A stretch of DNA of 5,580 nucleotides from JBLHKE01 sp047619485. GTDB taxonomy: Bacteria > Verrucomicrobiota > Verrucomicrobiia > Verrucomicrobiales > DEV007. The notes under the pieces are model-generated. The model searched no databases and was not told the origin of the DNA. It saw only the letters and a program-made list of their open reading frames with translations. The stretch spans positions 1-5,580 of the forward strand of contig JBLHKE010000540.1 in NCBI GenBank assembly GCA_047619485.1, written 5' to 3'. The position numbers and the translations under genes are program-made. Positions 1-5,580 of this stretch are shown piece by piece. The stretch's first letter is position 1; each line of letters opens with the position of its first letter.

Positions 1-1175
1 GCACTGTAACCGCTAGCGATCCCGATAGCCCTTTGACGTACTCCGTAACTGGCGGAAGCGGCGCCCCGGTCTTTGCAATCGACGAAGCCACCGGCGTCAT
101 CACTGTCGCGGACAGCGCCCAGGTCATCGTGGCCAACAGCCCCTTCACCCTCGACGTCACCGCCACCGACGACGGGATCCCCGCGCTGACTGATTCGGCC
201 ACGATCACGATCGACGTCACCCCTCCGTCCGGTGGCCAGTTCCCGCCCGGGTTGCAGGCTTGGTTGCCGTTCGAGGAAGGATCCGGGCTCGTTGCCGGCG
301 ATGCGACGGGAATGGGGCATGACGGTCTCCTGGGTGCAGACGTGATTTGGAGCAGCGGACAGAGCGGCAGCGGCGTTTCGACCAGCGGACAGAGCGGCAG
401 CCATGTCGAGATTCCCCATGGTCCGGCCTTGGATCTCGGGGGCGGAGACAGCGACTTCACCGTGGCCTTCTGGGTCAATCTTCAAGAAGGACCCACGGGC
501 TCCTGGCGCGGCGTTGCCGGTAAAGGGGTATCTTCCAGTCAGCGTGCCTTTTCCCTCTACCTGCACCCCGCTGACAACCGGGTTCTCTTTTCTATCAGCA
601 CGTTGAATGGAAAAGAAAGCCAGAAATCCGATACGGAGCTGACCGTGGGTCAATGGGCCCACGTCGCCTATGTCAAACAGGGCAATCAGCTCCGTCTCTT
701 CCTGGATACCCAACTGGAAGGCAGCCTTACGCTGAGTGCTCCCACCGCGGGCACGACGCAGGATTTCTTCCTCGGCCGCGCCCCAGGCAACGCAGCTCCT
801 ACCCTAGCTTGGTATGATGGATTGCAGATTTACAGTCGAGCCCTCAGCGAGGCAGAGATCCAGCAGGCGCAATCCGTTGTCGACACGGAGAGCGCATTCG
901 CCAGCAGTGAGACCGCGGACGCGGAACCCCTTCCATCTCCAACTCCGCCGTTCGCAGATTCACACTTCCGCATCATCACCGCATCGATGAATCCCGCCGA
1001 CGAGCTTGTGATCACGTGGCAGAGCGTGGTTGGCCGGAACTACGAGATCCAACACAGCGCCGACCTGGGCGCTTGGAGTGTCATCGGAACAGCGCAAGGC
1101 GACGGCACGGTGAAAAGTTTCACCGCGGATGTTTCCGAGTTTCAAGGCTACTTGAGAATCTCTGTGGAAAGATGA
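1..1175 (+). CDS. Secreted/surface protein, cadherin-like + LamG-like + C-terminal W-S-G-Y module (5' partial)
   Basis: The reading frame is open to the left edge (first whole codon at base 3), so the start and any signal peptide lie outside; the TTG at 33 sits inside a domain and is not a real start. About 390 residues are visible. Bases 3-230 encode the end of a cadherin-type repeat, with 'SDPDSPLTYSVTGG', 'FAIDEATGVITV' and 'VTATDDGIPALTDSATITI'. Bases 249-848 encode a LamG-like jelly-roll domain: 'LQAWLPFEEGSG' at its start, 'FTVAFWVNLQEG' and 'GQWAHVAYVKQGNQLRLFLD' in the middle, and 'YDGLQIYSRALSEAEI' at its end. A Ser/Thr/Pro-rich linker follows, then a C-terminal module (963-1172) with 'LVITWQSVVGRNYEIQHS'. 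Such domains usually serve adhesion or glycan binding outside the cell; the exact role is unknown. The gene ends 31 bp before an insertion sequence, which therefore did not interrupt it. No clear terminator hairpin follows the TGA stop. Confidence 0.88.
   Translation, partial: TVTASDPDSPLTYSVTGGSGAPVFAIDEATGVITVADSAQVIVANSPFTLDVTATDDGIPALTDSATITIDVTPPSGGQFPPGLQAWLPFEEGSGLVAGDATGMGHDGLLGADVIWSSGQSGSGVSTSGQSGSHVEIPHGPALDLGGGDSDFTVAFWVNLQEGPTGSWRGVAGKGVSSSQRAFSLYLHPADNRVLFSISTLNGKESQKSDTELTVGQWAHVAYVKQGNQLRLFLDTQLEGSLTLSAPTAGTTQDFFLGRAPGNAAPTLAWYDGLQIYSRALSEAEIQQAQSVVDTESAFASSETADAEPLPSPTPPFADSHFRIITASMNPADELVITWQSVVGRNYEIQHSADLGAWSVIGTAQGDGTVKSFTADVSEFQGYLRISVER
354..401 (+). repeat. 18-bp direct repeat inside the LamG-like domain
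   Basis: The 18 bases agcggacagagcggcagc occur at 354-371 and again, identically, at 384-401, a 30-bp (10-codon) period. They encode 'SGQSGS' twice, in frame. The family's usual pattern at this point (G-x-x-G-x-A-L-x-F-x-G-x-x-x-V-x-I-P) already has two Gly-rich turns, so this may be a local duplication or a gene conversion that kept the frame. Confidence 0.7.
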
Positions 1176-1206
1176 ACTGATACCGGACCTGCGCGGGCGT
1201 ATGGCG

Positions 1207-1229
1207 TAAGGTCAAAATACTCGAACGAA
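1207..1229 (+). repeat. Left terminal inverted repeat of the IS
   Basis: It begins taaggtcaaaatactcgaac and pairs with 2620-2642 read on the opposite strand. Mismatches fall at repeat positions 14, 17 and 18 only. It starts 31 bp after the stop of the upstream secreted-protein gene. Confidence 0.8.
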
Positions 1230-1416
1230 GGTTTCACCCTTTGAAATCAACATCGATCGTGGAGAAGGGCGACAGGATTTGGGTCGAGCTGAGACCTCTC
1301 CTGCGAGGGGGAGGCTGGTGGGCGGCCCAGATGGGAGGAACGATAGGGTTGGGCCCGGGTTCGGGATACACCGATCCCCCACCCTGCTCCCCTGGATCGG
1401 CCACACTCGGACGTCC

Positions 1417-2484
1417 CTACGCCGCCTCGCGGTGGTATATCGCAACCTCCCGGCACTGGACATCGCCAACAGCCAAGCCAACTTCGTCGCCCGCCTCGAT
1501 GATCCGGTTTCCCAGCCCCTGGAGGTTTCGCTCCGCGTGGTAGTGGGCGACGAACTGCTCCAGAGCACGCTCCAGTGATCGTCGACCAAAGAAGATCATC
1601 CTGCCGAGTCACGCGGACTTCATCGATCGCGTGTAGCGCTCGAGATGGGCGTTGAGATTCGGGCTCCTCGGCGGCAGCAGGACGACCTCGGTATCGGTCA
1701 TTCCTTCCAAGTAGGTGCGCAGCGGCTGGAACTTGGTGTCCCGGTCTACGAGCAGGTGGCTCGCCCCGTCGAGGAACCCGCCGCAGGCAGTCAAGTTGCG
1801 TGCCATCTGCCTGACCCAATCCCCGTCAGGGTTTTCGGTGACTCCCGCGATCTCTACGCGGCGGGTGTTCAGACGCGTGGCGACAAGGACGTAGAACGTG
1901 GTCAGGCCGTCCCTTGTCCACACCTCGACGGTGGTAAAATCGATGGCGGCTATGGATTCCCAATGGGCCTGGAGGAACGTCTTCCAGGTCGTCGTGCGCT
2001 TCCTTTCAGGTGCCGGTTCAATGCCGTTTGCCCGGAGGATATTCCCGACGGTGGTGTCGGAGATCTCGTGGCCGAAGTTGGCGAGGGATCCCTGGATCCG
2101 GTCGTAGCCCCAGGACGGGTTCCCCCTGGCCATGCGCAGAACGAGGCGAGCAACTTCGTCGGGGATCAGCGGTCGCCCGGGAGCCCTCTTCCGGCGCTCG
2201 CTGTCGTCCCACTTGGCTGCGACAAGCCTCCAGTGCCAGCGCAGGATCGTGTTGGGGGTCACGATGGTCGTAAGCTCCATTAGCGCCCTGCGACCGAGCG
2301 CCTTGCCCTTCGCCGCCAGAACGCGACTTTGGCGATCGGTCAGGAGGATGCGCTTGCGGCCTATTCTGTCCATAAGCGCTCGGATCTGCGCCTCCTGAAA
2401 TTCGATGATCTGTTGTTGCTGACGGTTGACCAAGCCAGAGAGGATCAGGAAGAACAGCTGCCAGGGGCGAAGGACGAAGTTCAT
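1417..2484 (-). pseudogene. IS transposase, rve/DDE integrase type, broken by an in-frame stop
   Basis: Read through one stop, this is a 355-codon transposase. The likely start is the ATG at 2484 ('MNFVLRPWQLFFLIL'); the frame is open further upstream, but only by running out through the terminal repeat into the neighbouring element, so a longer start is rejected. No strong ribosome site is visible. In order: an N-terminal helical region, a helix-turn-helix region around residues 65-155 ('TPNTILRWHWRLVAAKW', 'GNPSWGYDRIQGSLANFG'), then the integrase core. Catalytic candidates are D182 ('AAIDFTT'), D247 ('LLVDRDTKF') and E282 ('NAHLERY'), a D,D(34)E spacing. The frame hits TGA at 1609-1611 after 'RYTRSMKSA'; past it, in the same frame, the normal C-terminal sequence resumes ('RMIFFGRRSLERALEQF', 'HYHAERNLQGLGNRI', ending 'YHREAA'). 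From my knowledge of relatives, the end 'VQCREVAIYHREAA' also seems to lack about five residues. I infer an inactive transposase that would normally cut and join the element's ends. Confidence 0.88.
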
Positions 2485-2619
2485 GGAAACTCTGATACCG
2501 CAAATGGGTCGGATCTCCGCGGACCTTCCACACGGAGAATCGGATCGTTTGAGGGATTGATCGGCTGAGATCGGAGGTCTGGGGTCGTCGCTCGGTGCTG
2601 AAGTCGCAGCGATCTTAGG

Positions 2620-2642
2620 TTCGTCTGAATATTTTGACCTTA
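2620..2642 (-). repeat. Right terminal inverted repeat of the IS
   Basis: On the minus strand it reads taaggtcaaaatattcagac and onward, matching the left repeat at 20 of 23 positions. The neighbouring 76-bp element is inserted at its outer edge and shares its last bases in a TTAG duplication. Confidence 0.8.
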
Positions 2643-2643
2643 G

Positions 2644-2719
2644 GGGCACCTCCGAAAACCTGCTGTGGAAATGGGGATTTTATCAAGCTCCAGCCCGCAT
2701 GAGGTTTTCGGAGGTGCCC
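2644..2719. mobile_element. 76-bp MITE-like element with perfect 18-bp inverted repeats and TTAG duplication
   Basis: The ends are gggcacctccgaaaacct at 2644-2661 and its exact reverse complement at 2702-2719, around a 40-bp centre with no coding capacity. The 4 bases TTAG flank it on both sides (2640-2643 and 2720-2723), as expected of a target duplication. TTAG fits the YTAR target pattern known for part of the IS5 family, and a GGG-starting end is compatible with that, so a MITE or internally deleted derivative of an IS5-like element is the best guess. Removing the element and one TTAG restores ...gaccttaggggaaag..., the right edge of the larger IS joined to its original flank. It therefore came in after that IS. 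A simple long hairpin is the alternative, but the exact duplication argues against it. Confidence 0.75.
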
Positions 2720-2934
2720 TTAGGGGAAAGCGAAAAATAAATGATTAATAGATGCGCAGGATTTTTGGCCAGCACCAAGGCGGATAAGGCGATCATAGCG
2801 GGCTATTTGAGCCGAATTCAACACGGGTGATGGCGAAAAAGACAAGTAGACATTGATTCGTTGTTTCTCGTTTTCGCCTTACGGGAGAAGTAGACCTCAT
2901 GCGAGTTACTGATTCCCCCTTCTGATGGGAACGG

Positions 2935-3036
2935 GTGAATGTGAACCTATACATTTCGGAGAAGGAGAACGCGGCGGATCTCGAACTAACCGGGGCTCTG
3001 ATGACCCTCATCGATCGAATTGCCGATCGAATGTAG
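2935..3036 (+). CDS. Possible 33-residue small ORF or remnant of a gene's 3' end
   Basis: Starting at GTG 2935 (alternative GTG 2941), this reads 'MNVNLYISEKENAADLEL' followed by 'TGALMTLIDRIADRM', then TAG. The composition is protein-like, with an amphipathic helix pattern and no low-complexity bias. In the same frame just upstream, an ATG at 2899, preceded by a plausible Shine-Dalgarno gggag, gives 'MRVTDSPF' and then a TGA at 2923. The two could be pieces of one gene broken by a nonsense change, or simply chance. No family is recognised. Confidence 0.22.
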   Translation: MNVNLYISEKENAADLELTGALMTLIDRIADRM

Positions 3037-3120
3037 ATAAGGTTCACCCCGGCGCGCGTGATACGGGGGAGGTTCGGACTTCGGGCCAGGCGTCCCTATC
3101 CCGGAAGCAATATTTGTCCA

Positions 3121-3149
3121 TTGTCTTCCGCTGCCAATCCCACTAAATT
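3121..3149 (+). promoter_or_regulatory. Possible sigma-70-like promoter abutting the GTG start
   Basis: TTGTCT (3121-3126) and TAAATT (3144-3149) each match 4 of 6 consensus bases and are 17 bp apart. Transcription would begin at about 3156, on the start codon itself, giving a leaderless message. That fits the lack of a Shine-Dalgarno before the GTG. The match is weak and could be chance. Confidence 0.25.
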
Positions 3150-3155
3150 ATACGG

Positions 3156-5387
3156 GTGCTAAAGAGGAAGTTACAGGGATCAGCAATTGCGCTCGCATCG
3201 GCCGTCGTATTGACGGCACTGGACGTGGACGCCGCCGAACTGGTGCTGGACAGCACCAACGGATACATGGCAACCATCGCACCTGGCGTCACCGTGAGCC
3301 AGCCTGATTTCACTGACGGAGGCGGAAGCATCGCCTTTACTGGAGCTGTCATTGCCCTCGGCACCCCGGATGTCGCAGATTTCAACTTCCCCTTTTCGGG
3401 GATCGGAGGTGACGATGGTGGACCCGCAGGAAGGCCGAAGTCGTTCGTGCTAGACTCAATCGACTTTACGATTCGGGACGATCAGACCGGTGAGCTGTTT
3501 GCCGCGCTGATGACCTACTTCAGAGCCCCAGGACGTGGTGGCCAATTTTCGGCTGGCGTCGGGGACCAGCCTGAGCCGGACAATTTCGCCGGGGCGGCTT
3601 TTGAGATCGTGCGCATGGTCGACAGCGACAACGACGGACTGATCGATCACTGGGAGAGTATCCATGGCTTAGATCCTGACAATCCCGATTCCGATGGGGA
3701 CGAGATTCGGGACGGTGAGGATGATGATGACATGGACGGGCTTAATAATTTGGGCGAGCAGAACGCTGGTACCAACCCGAACGAACCTGACAGTGATAGC
3801 GATGCGCTCCTCGACGGTGCCGAGACCGACACGATGGTTTGGCAGAACATGGCCGACACTGGTACTAGTCCCACCAATGATGATAGTGATGGGGACGGTC
3901 TGAAAGACGGCGTCGAGAACCCAGACCTGCCGTTTGTCGACGCCAACCAGACTGGCTCGAATCCGAACATCGTGGATACAGATGGAGACACGCTGCCGGA
4001 CAATGTCGAGGTCTCGATCGGCCTCGACCCGAGCGAAACTGATTCGGATGACAACCAGGTCCTCGACTATGATGAGGATGAAGATATGGACGGATCACCC
4101 AACGGTGTGGAATTGGTCAATGGCACCAAGATTTCCGATCCCGACAGCGACGGCGACGGGCTCAGAGACGGCGTCGAGACCAATACCGGCGTCTTTGTGA
4201 ATACAGCAGACACTGGCACAGACCCACTCGATCCCGATAGTGACAACGACGGGCTCGTAGACGGCGTCGAAACCAATACCAATGTCTTCATTGGCGCGAA
4301 CGACACCGGCACAGATCCGCTCGATTTCGATAGCGATGGTGACCTGTTCAACGACTTTTACGAAGTCGCAGGAGGCTCTGACCCTACCGACCCGACGAGC
4401 ACGCCGCCGATTCCGTCCAGTGCGATCCTGTTCGAAAACTTTGATGGCTTCAGCGCCAATTCCAATTTCGCACTTTCGAATTCCGGCGGGTCGCCCGCTT
4501 CGCTGGTCGATATCGGAGGGAGGAGCATCAAAGCCCTGCGGATTACAAACCTGAGCCGCGACAACAGAAACTCGGTCGCGTGGGATGTGGTCGACCTGCC
4601 GACGCAGTTCGAGTTCTCGTTCGTTTTCCGCATGAGCGATGACGCTGCTAACTTCGACAATTTTGGGTGTTGTGGACAGGCCGCAGACGGATTCGGATTC
4701 GGGTTTTTCGATACCACGATCTACGGGGAGACCGGACCTAATAATCCTGGCGCGAATGCACATTGGGAAGACCCGACCACAGGATCAGGATTCCCGGGCG
4801 CGCTGTGCTTCGGCTTCGACATTTTCGGGGCTGACGAAGTGCGCATCACCGGAACGGGTGGATCCACAGATGTGATTCGCGACGACCCATTCCCATTTAC
4901 GATCGACAACAACATCTTCCATGGCGTGCGAGTCTCGGTCGCGGATAGCGGTGATGACACCGCCCTCTCACTGGTGATGATCGAGGACGTCATGGGGCAC
5001 AGTACTGAACACGCCGTATTCAGCGATGTGGTCGTCCCTGAGCTAGATCTCTCGGCATTGCGCCCGCGCCTGATCATGGGAGGGCGCACGGGGGATGCCT
5101 TCGTGCAGACTGAATTCGATTGCATCTTGATATCCGGCGCGACCGAGCGCTTCCACGTTACCGGGGTTGTGCTCGACGAGGACTCAGGCGTAATGACCGT
5201 GACCTGGGCATCGCGGGGTGGAGTCGTCTATACAATCGATTCCTCGACCGACATGGCCGACCCGGACGCTTGGGGAGAGATCAATGATGATGTCACGGGA
5301 GCACAAAACACCAACCGGACTTCGTTCGACGTCCCGATCCCAGATGGTGCCGAGCGGATATTTGTGCGCGTGAGAGAGAACCGGTAG
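3156..5387 (+). CDS. Secreted TSP3-repeat / lectin-like protein with C-terminal W-S-G-Y module
   Basis: A complete 743-residue protein. The GTG at 3156 is chosen because an in-frame TAA lies at 3144-3146 and it gives a good signal peptide: 'MLKRK', a hydrophobic core to about residue 22, and likely cleavage after V-D-A near residue 26. Residues 27-155 form an unrecognised domain. Residues 156-412 are acidic thrombospondin type 3-like repeats with many D-x-D-x-D-G-L-x-D-G motifs, which in this family bind calcium. Residues 423-662 resemble an L-type lectin/concanavalin A fold ('ILFENFDGF', 'FEFSFVFRMSDD', 'AADGFGFGFFD'); the protein's only four cysteines (505, 506, 551, 656) all lie here. Residues 666-743 ('VMTVTWASRGGVVYTIDSSTD') match the C-terminal module of the gene at the left edge. 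It is probably exported, and surface-bound or released. The function (adhesion, glycan binding or other) is inferred only from domain types. There is no PEP-CTERM or LPXTG sorting tail and no operon partner. Confidence 0.92.
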   Translation: MLKRKLQGSAIALASAVVLTALDVDAAELVLDSTNGYMATIAPGVTVSQPDFTDGGGSIAFTGAVIALGTPDVADFNFPFSGIGGDDGGPAGRPKSFVLDSIDFTIRDDQTGELFAALMTYFRAPGRGGQFSAGVGDQPEPDNFAGAAFEIVRMVDSDNDGLIDHWESIHGLDPDNPDSDGDEIRDGEDDDDMDGLNNLGEQNAGTNPNEPDSDSDALLDGAETDTMVWQNMADTGTSPTNDDSDGDGLKDGVENPDLPFVDANQTGSNPNIVDTDGDTLPDNVEVSIGLDPSETDSDDNQVLDYDEDEDMDGSPNGVELVNGTKISDPDSDGDGLRDGVETNTGVFVNTADTGTDPLDPDSDNDGLVDGVETNTNVFIGANDTGTDPLDFDSDGDLFNDFYEVAGGSDPTDPTSTPPIPSSAILFENFDGFSANSNFALSNSGGSPASLVDIGGRSIKALRITNLSRDNRNSVAWDVVDLPTQFEFSFVFRMSDDAANFDNFGCCGQAADGFGFGFFDTTIYGETGPNNPGANAHWEDPTTGSGFPGALCFGFDIFGADEVRITGTGGSTDVIRDDPFPFTIDNNIFHGVRVSVADSGDDTALSLVMIEDVMGHSTEHAVFSDVVVPELDLSALRPRLIMGGRTGDAFVQTEFDCILISGATERFHVTGVVLDEDSGVMTVTWASRGGVVYTIDSSTDMADPDAWGEINDDVTGAQNTNRTSFDVPIPDGAERIFVRVRENR
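3789..3974 (+). repeat. Two 31-residue (93-bp) TSP3 units
   Basis: Residues 212-242 and 243-273 each begin D-S-D-x-D-x-L-x-D-G-x-E and run exactly 31 residues to the next D-x-D start at 274. The first unit contains 'ADTGTSPTND', and the second 'ANQTGSNPNIV'. They are clearly divergent copies of the units at 4143-4328, and suggest growth of the region by duplication of a 93-bp block. Confidence 0.7.
4143..4328 (+). repeat. Tandem pair of near-identical 93-bp TSP3 units
   Basis: Residues 330-360 and 361-391 are two 31-residue units sharing 'DGVETNT', 'VF' and 'DTGTDPLD' at the same places. The DNA is also strongly similar (gacggcgtcga, accaatacc, ggcacaga). This pair looks younger than the 3789-3974 pair, from which it is separated by a non-31-residue spacer (274-329). 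Confidence 0.8.
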
Positions 5388-5580
5388 GCAGCGTCTCGAT
5401 CTTCTCACTCATTAGGCTGTGGAGCTGGATGATCTCGGTCAGGGCGGTGCCGACTGTCAGCTCGCCGGGTTCTTCGCCTTCGTCGAAAGCCAGTGCCATC
5501 GCTGACAGCGAGCTTTCAAAAGTGATTAGAATGTGGTGAAATGAATGTCTCGCGCATCGATGCCTAACCACCGTGAAACT
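5293..5580 (-). CDS. Uncertain ORF or gene remnant, convergent with the TSP3 gene
   Basis: The minus-strand frame is open from the right edge to a stop at 5293-5295. The best protein-like part follows the ATG at 5499: 'MALAFDEGEEPGELTVG' and then 'TALTEIIQLHSLMSEKIETL', with many G/C third bases. Past about base 5387 the frame runs antisense through the C-terminal module of the secreted protein, where the translation turns Arg/Ser/Gly-rich and looks non-natural. This suggests a gene that once ended elsewhere and lost its true 3' end, or a chance ORF. No family is recognised and no strong ribosome site precedes the ATG. Confidence 0.3.
   Translation of the reverse strand, partial: SFTVVRHRCARHSFHHILITFESSLSAMALAFDEGEEPGELTVGTALTEIIQLHSLMSEKIETLPTGSLSRAQISARHHLGSGRRTKSGWCFVLP

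Larger units (their letters stand above)
1207..2642 (-). mobile_element. Degenerate insertion sequence with a DDE integrase-core transposase
   Basis: The element is about 1.44 kb and is bounded by imperfect 23-bp inverted repeats at 1207-1229 and 2620-2642 (20 of 23 match; the outer 13 bases taaggtcaaaata are identical). It carries one transposase gene on the minus strand. The outermost TA is palindromic, so the element could instead span 1209-2640 with a 2-bp TA duplication; no longer target duplication is visible. About 210 bp lie between the transposase stop and the left repeat. That stretch is GC-rich, has two possible hairpins (1295-1314; 1371-1377 with 1394-1400) and no gene I can support. 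The transposase type (IS3/IS481-like integrase catalytic core) is clear, but I cannot name the IS or its family. The broken transposase suggests it no longer moves by itself. Confidence 0.85.
2724..3155. other. Intergenic stretch without a convincing gene
   Basis: About 430 bp between the small mobile element and the GTG start of the large secreted protein. It starts AT-rich and becomes GC-richer. It contains short ORFs (2741-2830, 2829-2855, 2899-2925, 2935-3036, all +), none with clear family membership. It also holds a 9-bp direct repeat cgatcgaat (3012-3020 and 3024-3032), an inverted pair gtgaacct/aggttcac (2941-2948 and 3040-3047), and an 8-bp inverted pair ggcgaaaa/ttttcgcc (2832-2839 and 2871-2878). 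No tRNA or riboswitch pattern was recognised. It may be the regulatory region of the downstream gene, or decayed coding DNA. Confidence 0.6.

Noticed and set aside
33..35. TTG at 33 as the start of the first gene
   Set aside because: It is in the middle of a cadherin-like repeat, and the frame is open to the window edge.
1645..2283. 212-codon + strand ORF
   Set aside because: It lies antisense to the transposase; the minus-strand frame has clear integrase motifs, whereas this one has none.
2485..2649. Longer transposase start at GTG 2649
   Set aside because: It would begin inside the 76-bp element and read through the IS terminal repeat; the ATG at 2484 opens the family-like sequence.
2832..2878. 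ggcgaaaa/ttttcgcc inverted pair as a terminator or riboswitch stem
   Set aside because: The 8-bp stem has a 31-nt loop, no T-run and no known riboswitch core; left only as a noted repeat.
2793..3047. 84-codon minus-strand ORF upstream of the secreted-protein gene
   Set aside because: Arg/Ser/Phe-rich translation with no recognisable motif and no ribosome site.
3789..4328. Regular repeats as a CRISPR array
   Set aside because: The repeats are in-frame coding units with no unique spacers of constant size and no cas gene nearby.
3621..4391. Dockerin or EF-hand reading of the D-x-D-x-D-G motifs
   Set aside because: The many consecutive copies with D-G-x-E and T-D-P spacing fit TSP3-like repeats better than a paired dockerin.
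4095..4763. 222-codon minus-strand ORF, and other long minus ORFs at 3647-4054 and 4721-5125
   Set aside because: They are antisense shadows of the Asp-rich TSP3 and lectin-like coding sequence; the Ser/Val-rich repeats are a by-product of the GAC/GAT repeats.
5370..5387. PEP-CTERM or LPXTG anchor at the C-terminus of the large protein
   Set aside because: There is no P-E-P motif, hydrophobic segment or LPXTG; the protein ends in a polar module.
5499..5511. Hairpin tcgct-gac-agcga as a terminator for the large gene
   Set aside because: The 5-bp stem is short, it is over 110 bp past the stop and no T-run follows.

Overview
The window looks like accessory DNA of a Verrucomicrobiota-type bacterium (or a close PVC-group relative). 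This rests on two large secreted proteins built from cadherin, LamG-like, thrombospondin type 3 and lectin-like modules. Both end in the same roughly 75-residue module, with the pattern 'V-x-W-x-S-x-x-G-x-x-Y-x-I-x-x-S-x-D-x-x-x-W', which I associate with extracellular proteins of that phylum. The taxonomic call is inference from protein style, not from a marker gene.

Layout. (1) 1-1175, + strand: the 3' part of a surface or secreted protein gene whose start lies outside the window. It holds the end of a cadherin-like repeat, a LamG-like (concanavalin A-fold) domain, a Ser/Thr/Pro linker and the C-terminal module. (2) 1207-2642: a degenerate insertion sequence bounded by imperfect 23-bp terminal inverted repeats (20 of 23 match). 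Its single gene, on the minus strand, is a DDE integrase-core transposase broken by an in-frame stop and probably also by a small deletion near its C-terminus. (3) 2644-2719: a 76-bp element with perfect 18-bp terminal inverted repeats and a 4-bp TTAG duplication. It is a MITE or an internally deleted IS, inserted exactly at the right edge of the larger IS. (4) 2724-3155: about 430 bp without a convincing gene, holding a few short ORFs, small repeats and a possible promoter. (5) 3156-5387, + strand: a complete 743-residue secreted protein with a signal peptide, an unknown N-terminal domain, a long acidic calcium-binding-type TSP3 region with 31-residue tandem units, an L-type-lectin-like domain and the shared C-terminal module. 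(6) 5293-5580, minus strand: an ORF that may be a gene or gene remnant entering from the right, convergent with and overlapping the end of the 743-residue gene.

The two secreted proteins are separated by mobile-element debris. They may act at the cell surface in adhesion or polysaccharide recognition, but no substrate or partner can be read from the sequence. I see no RNA gene, CRISPR array, or defence or biosynthetic system here. The strongest points are the nested mobile elements, the inactivated transposase, the 31-residue repeat architecture and the C-terminal module shared by both secreted proteins.
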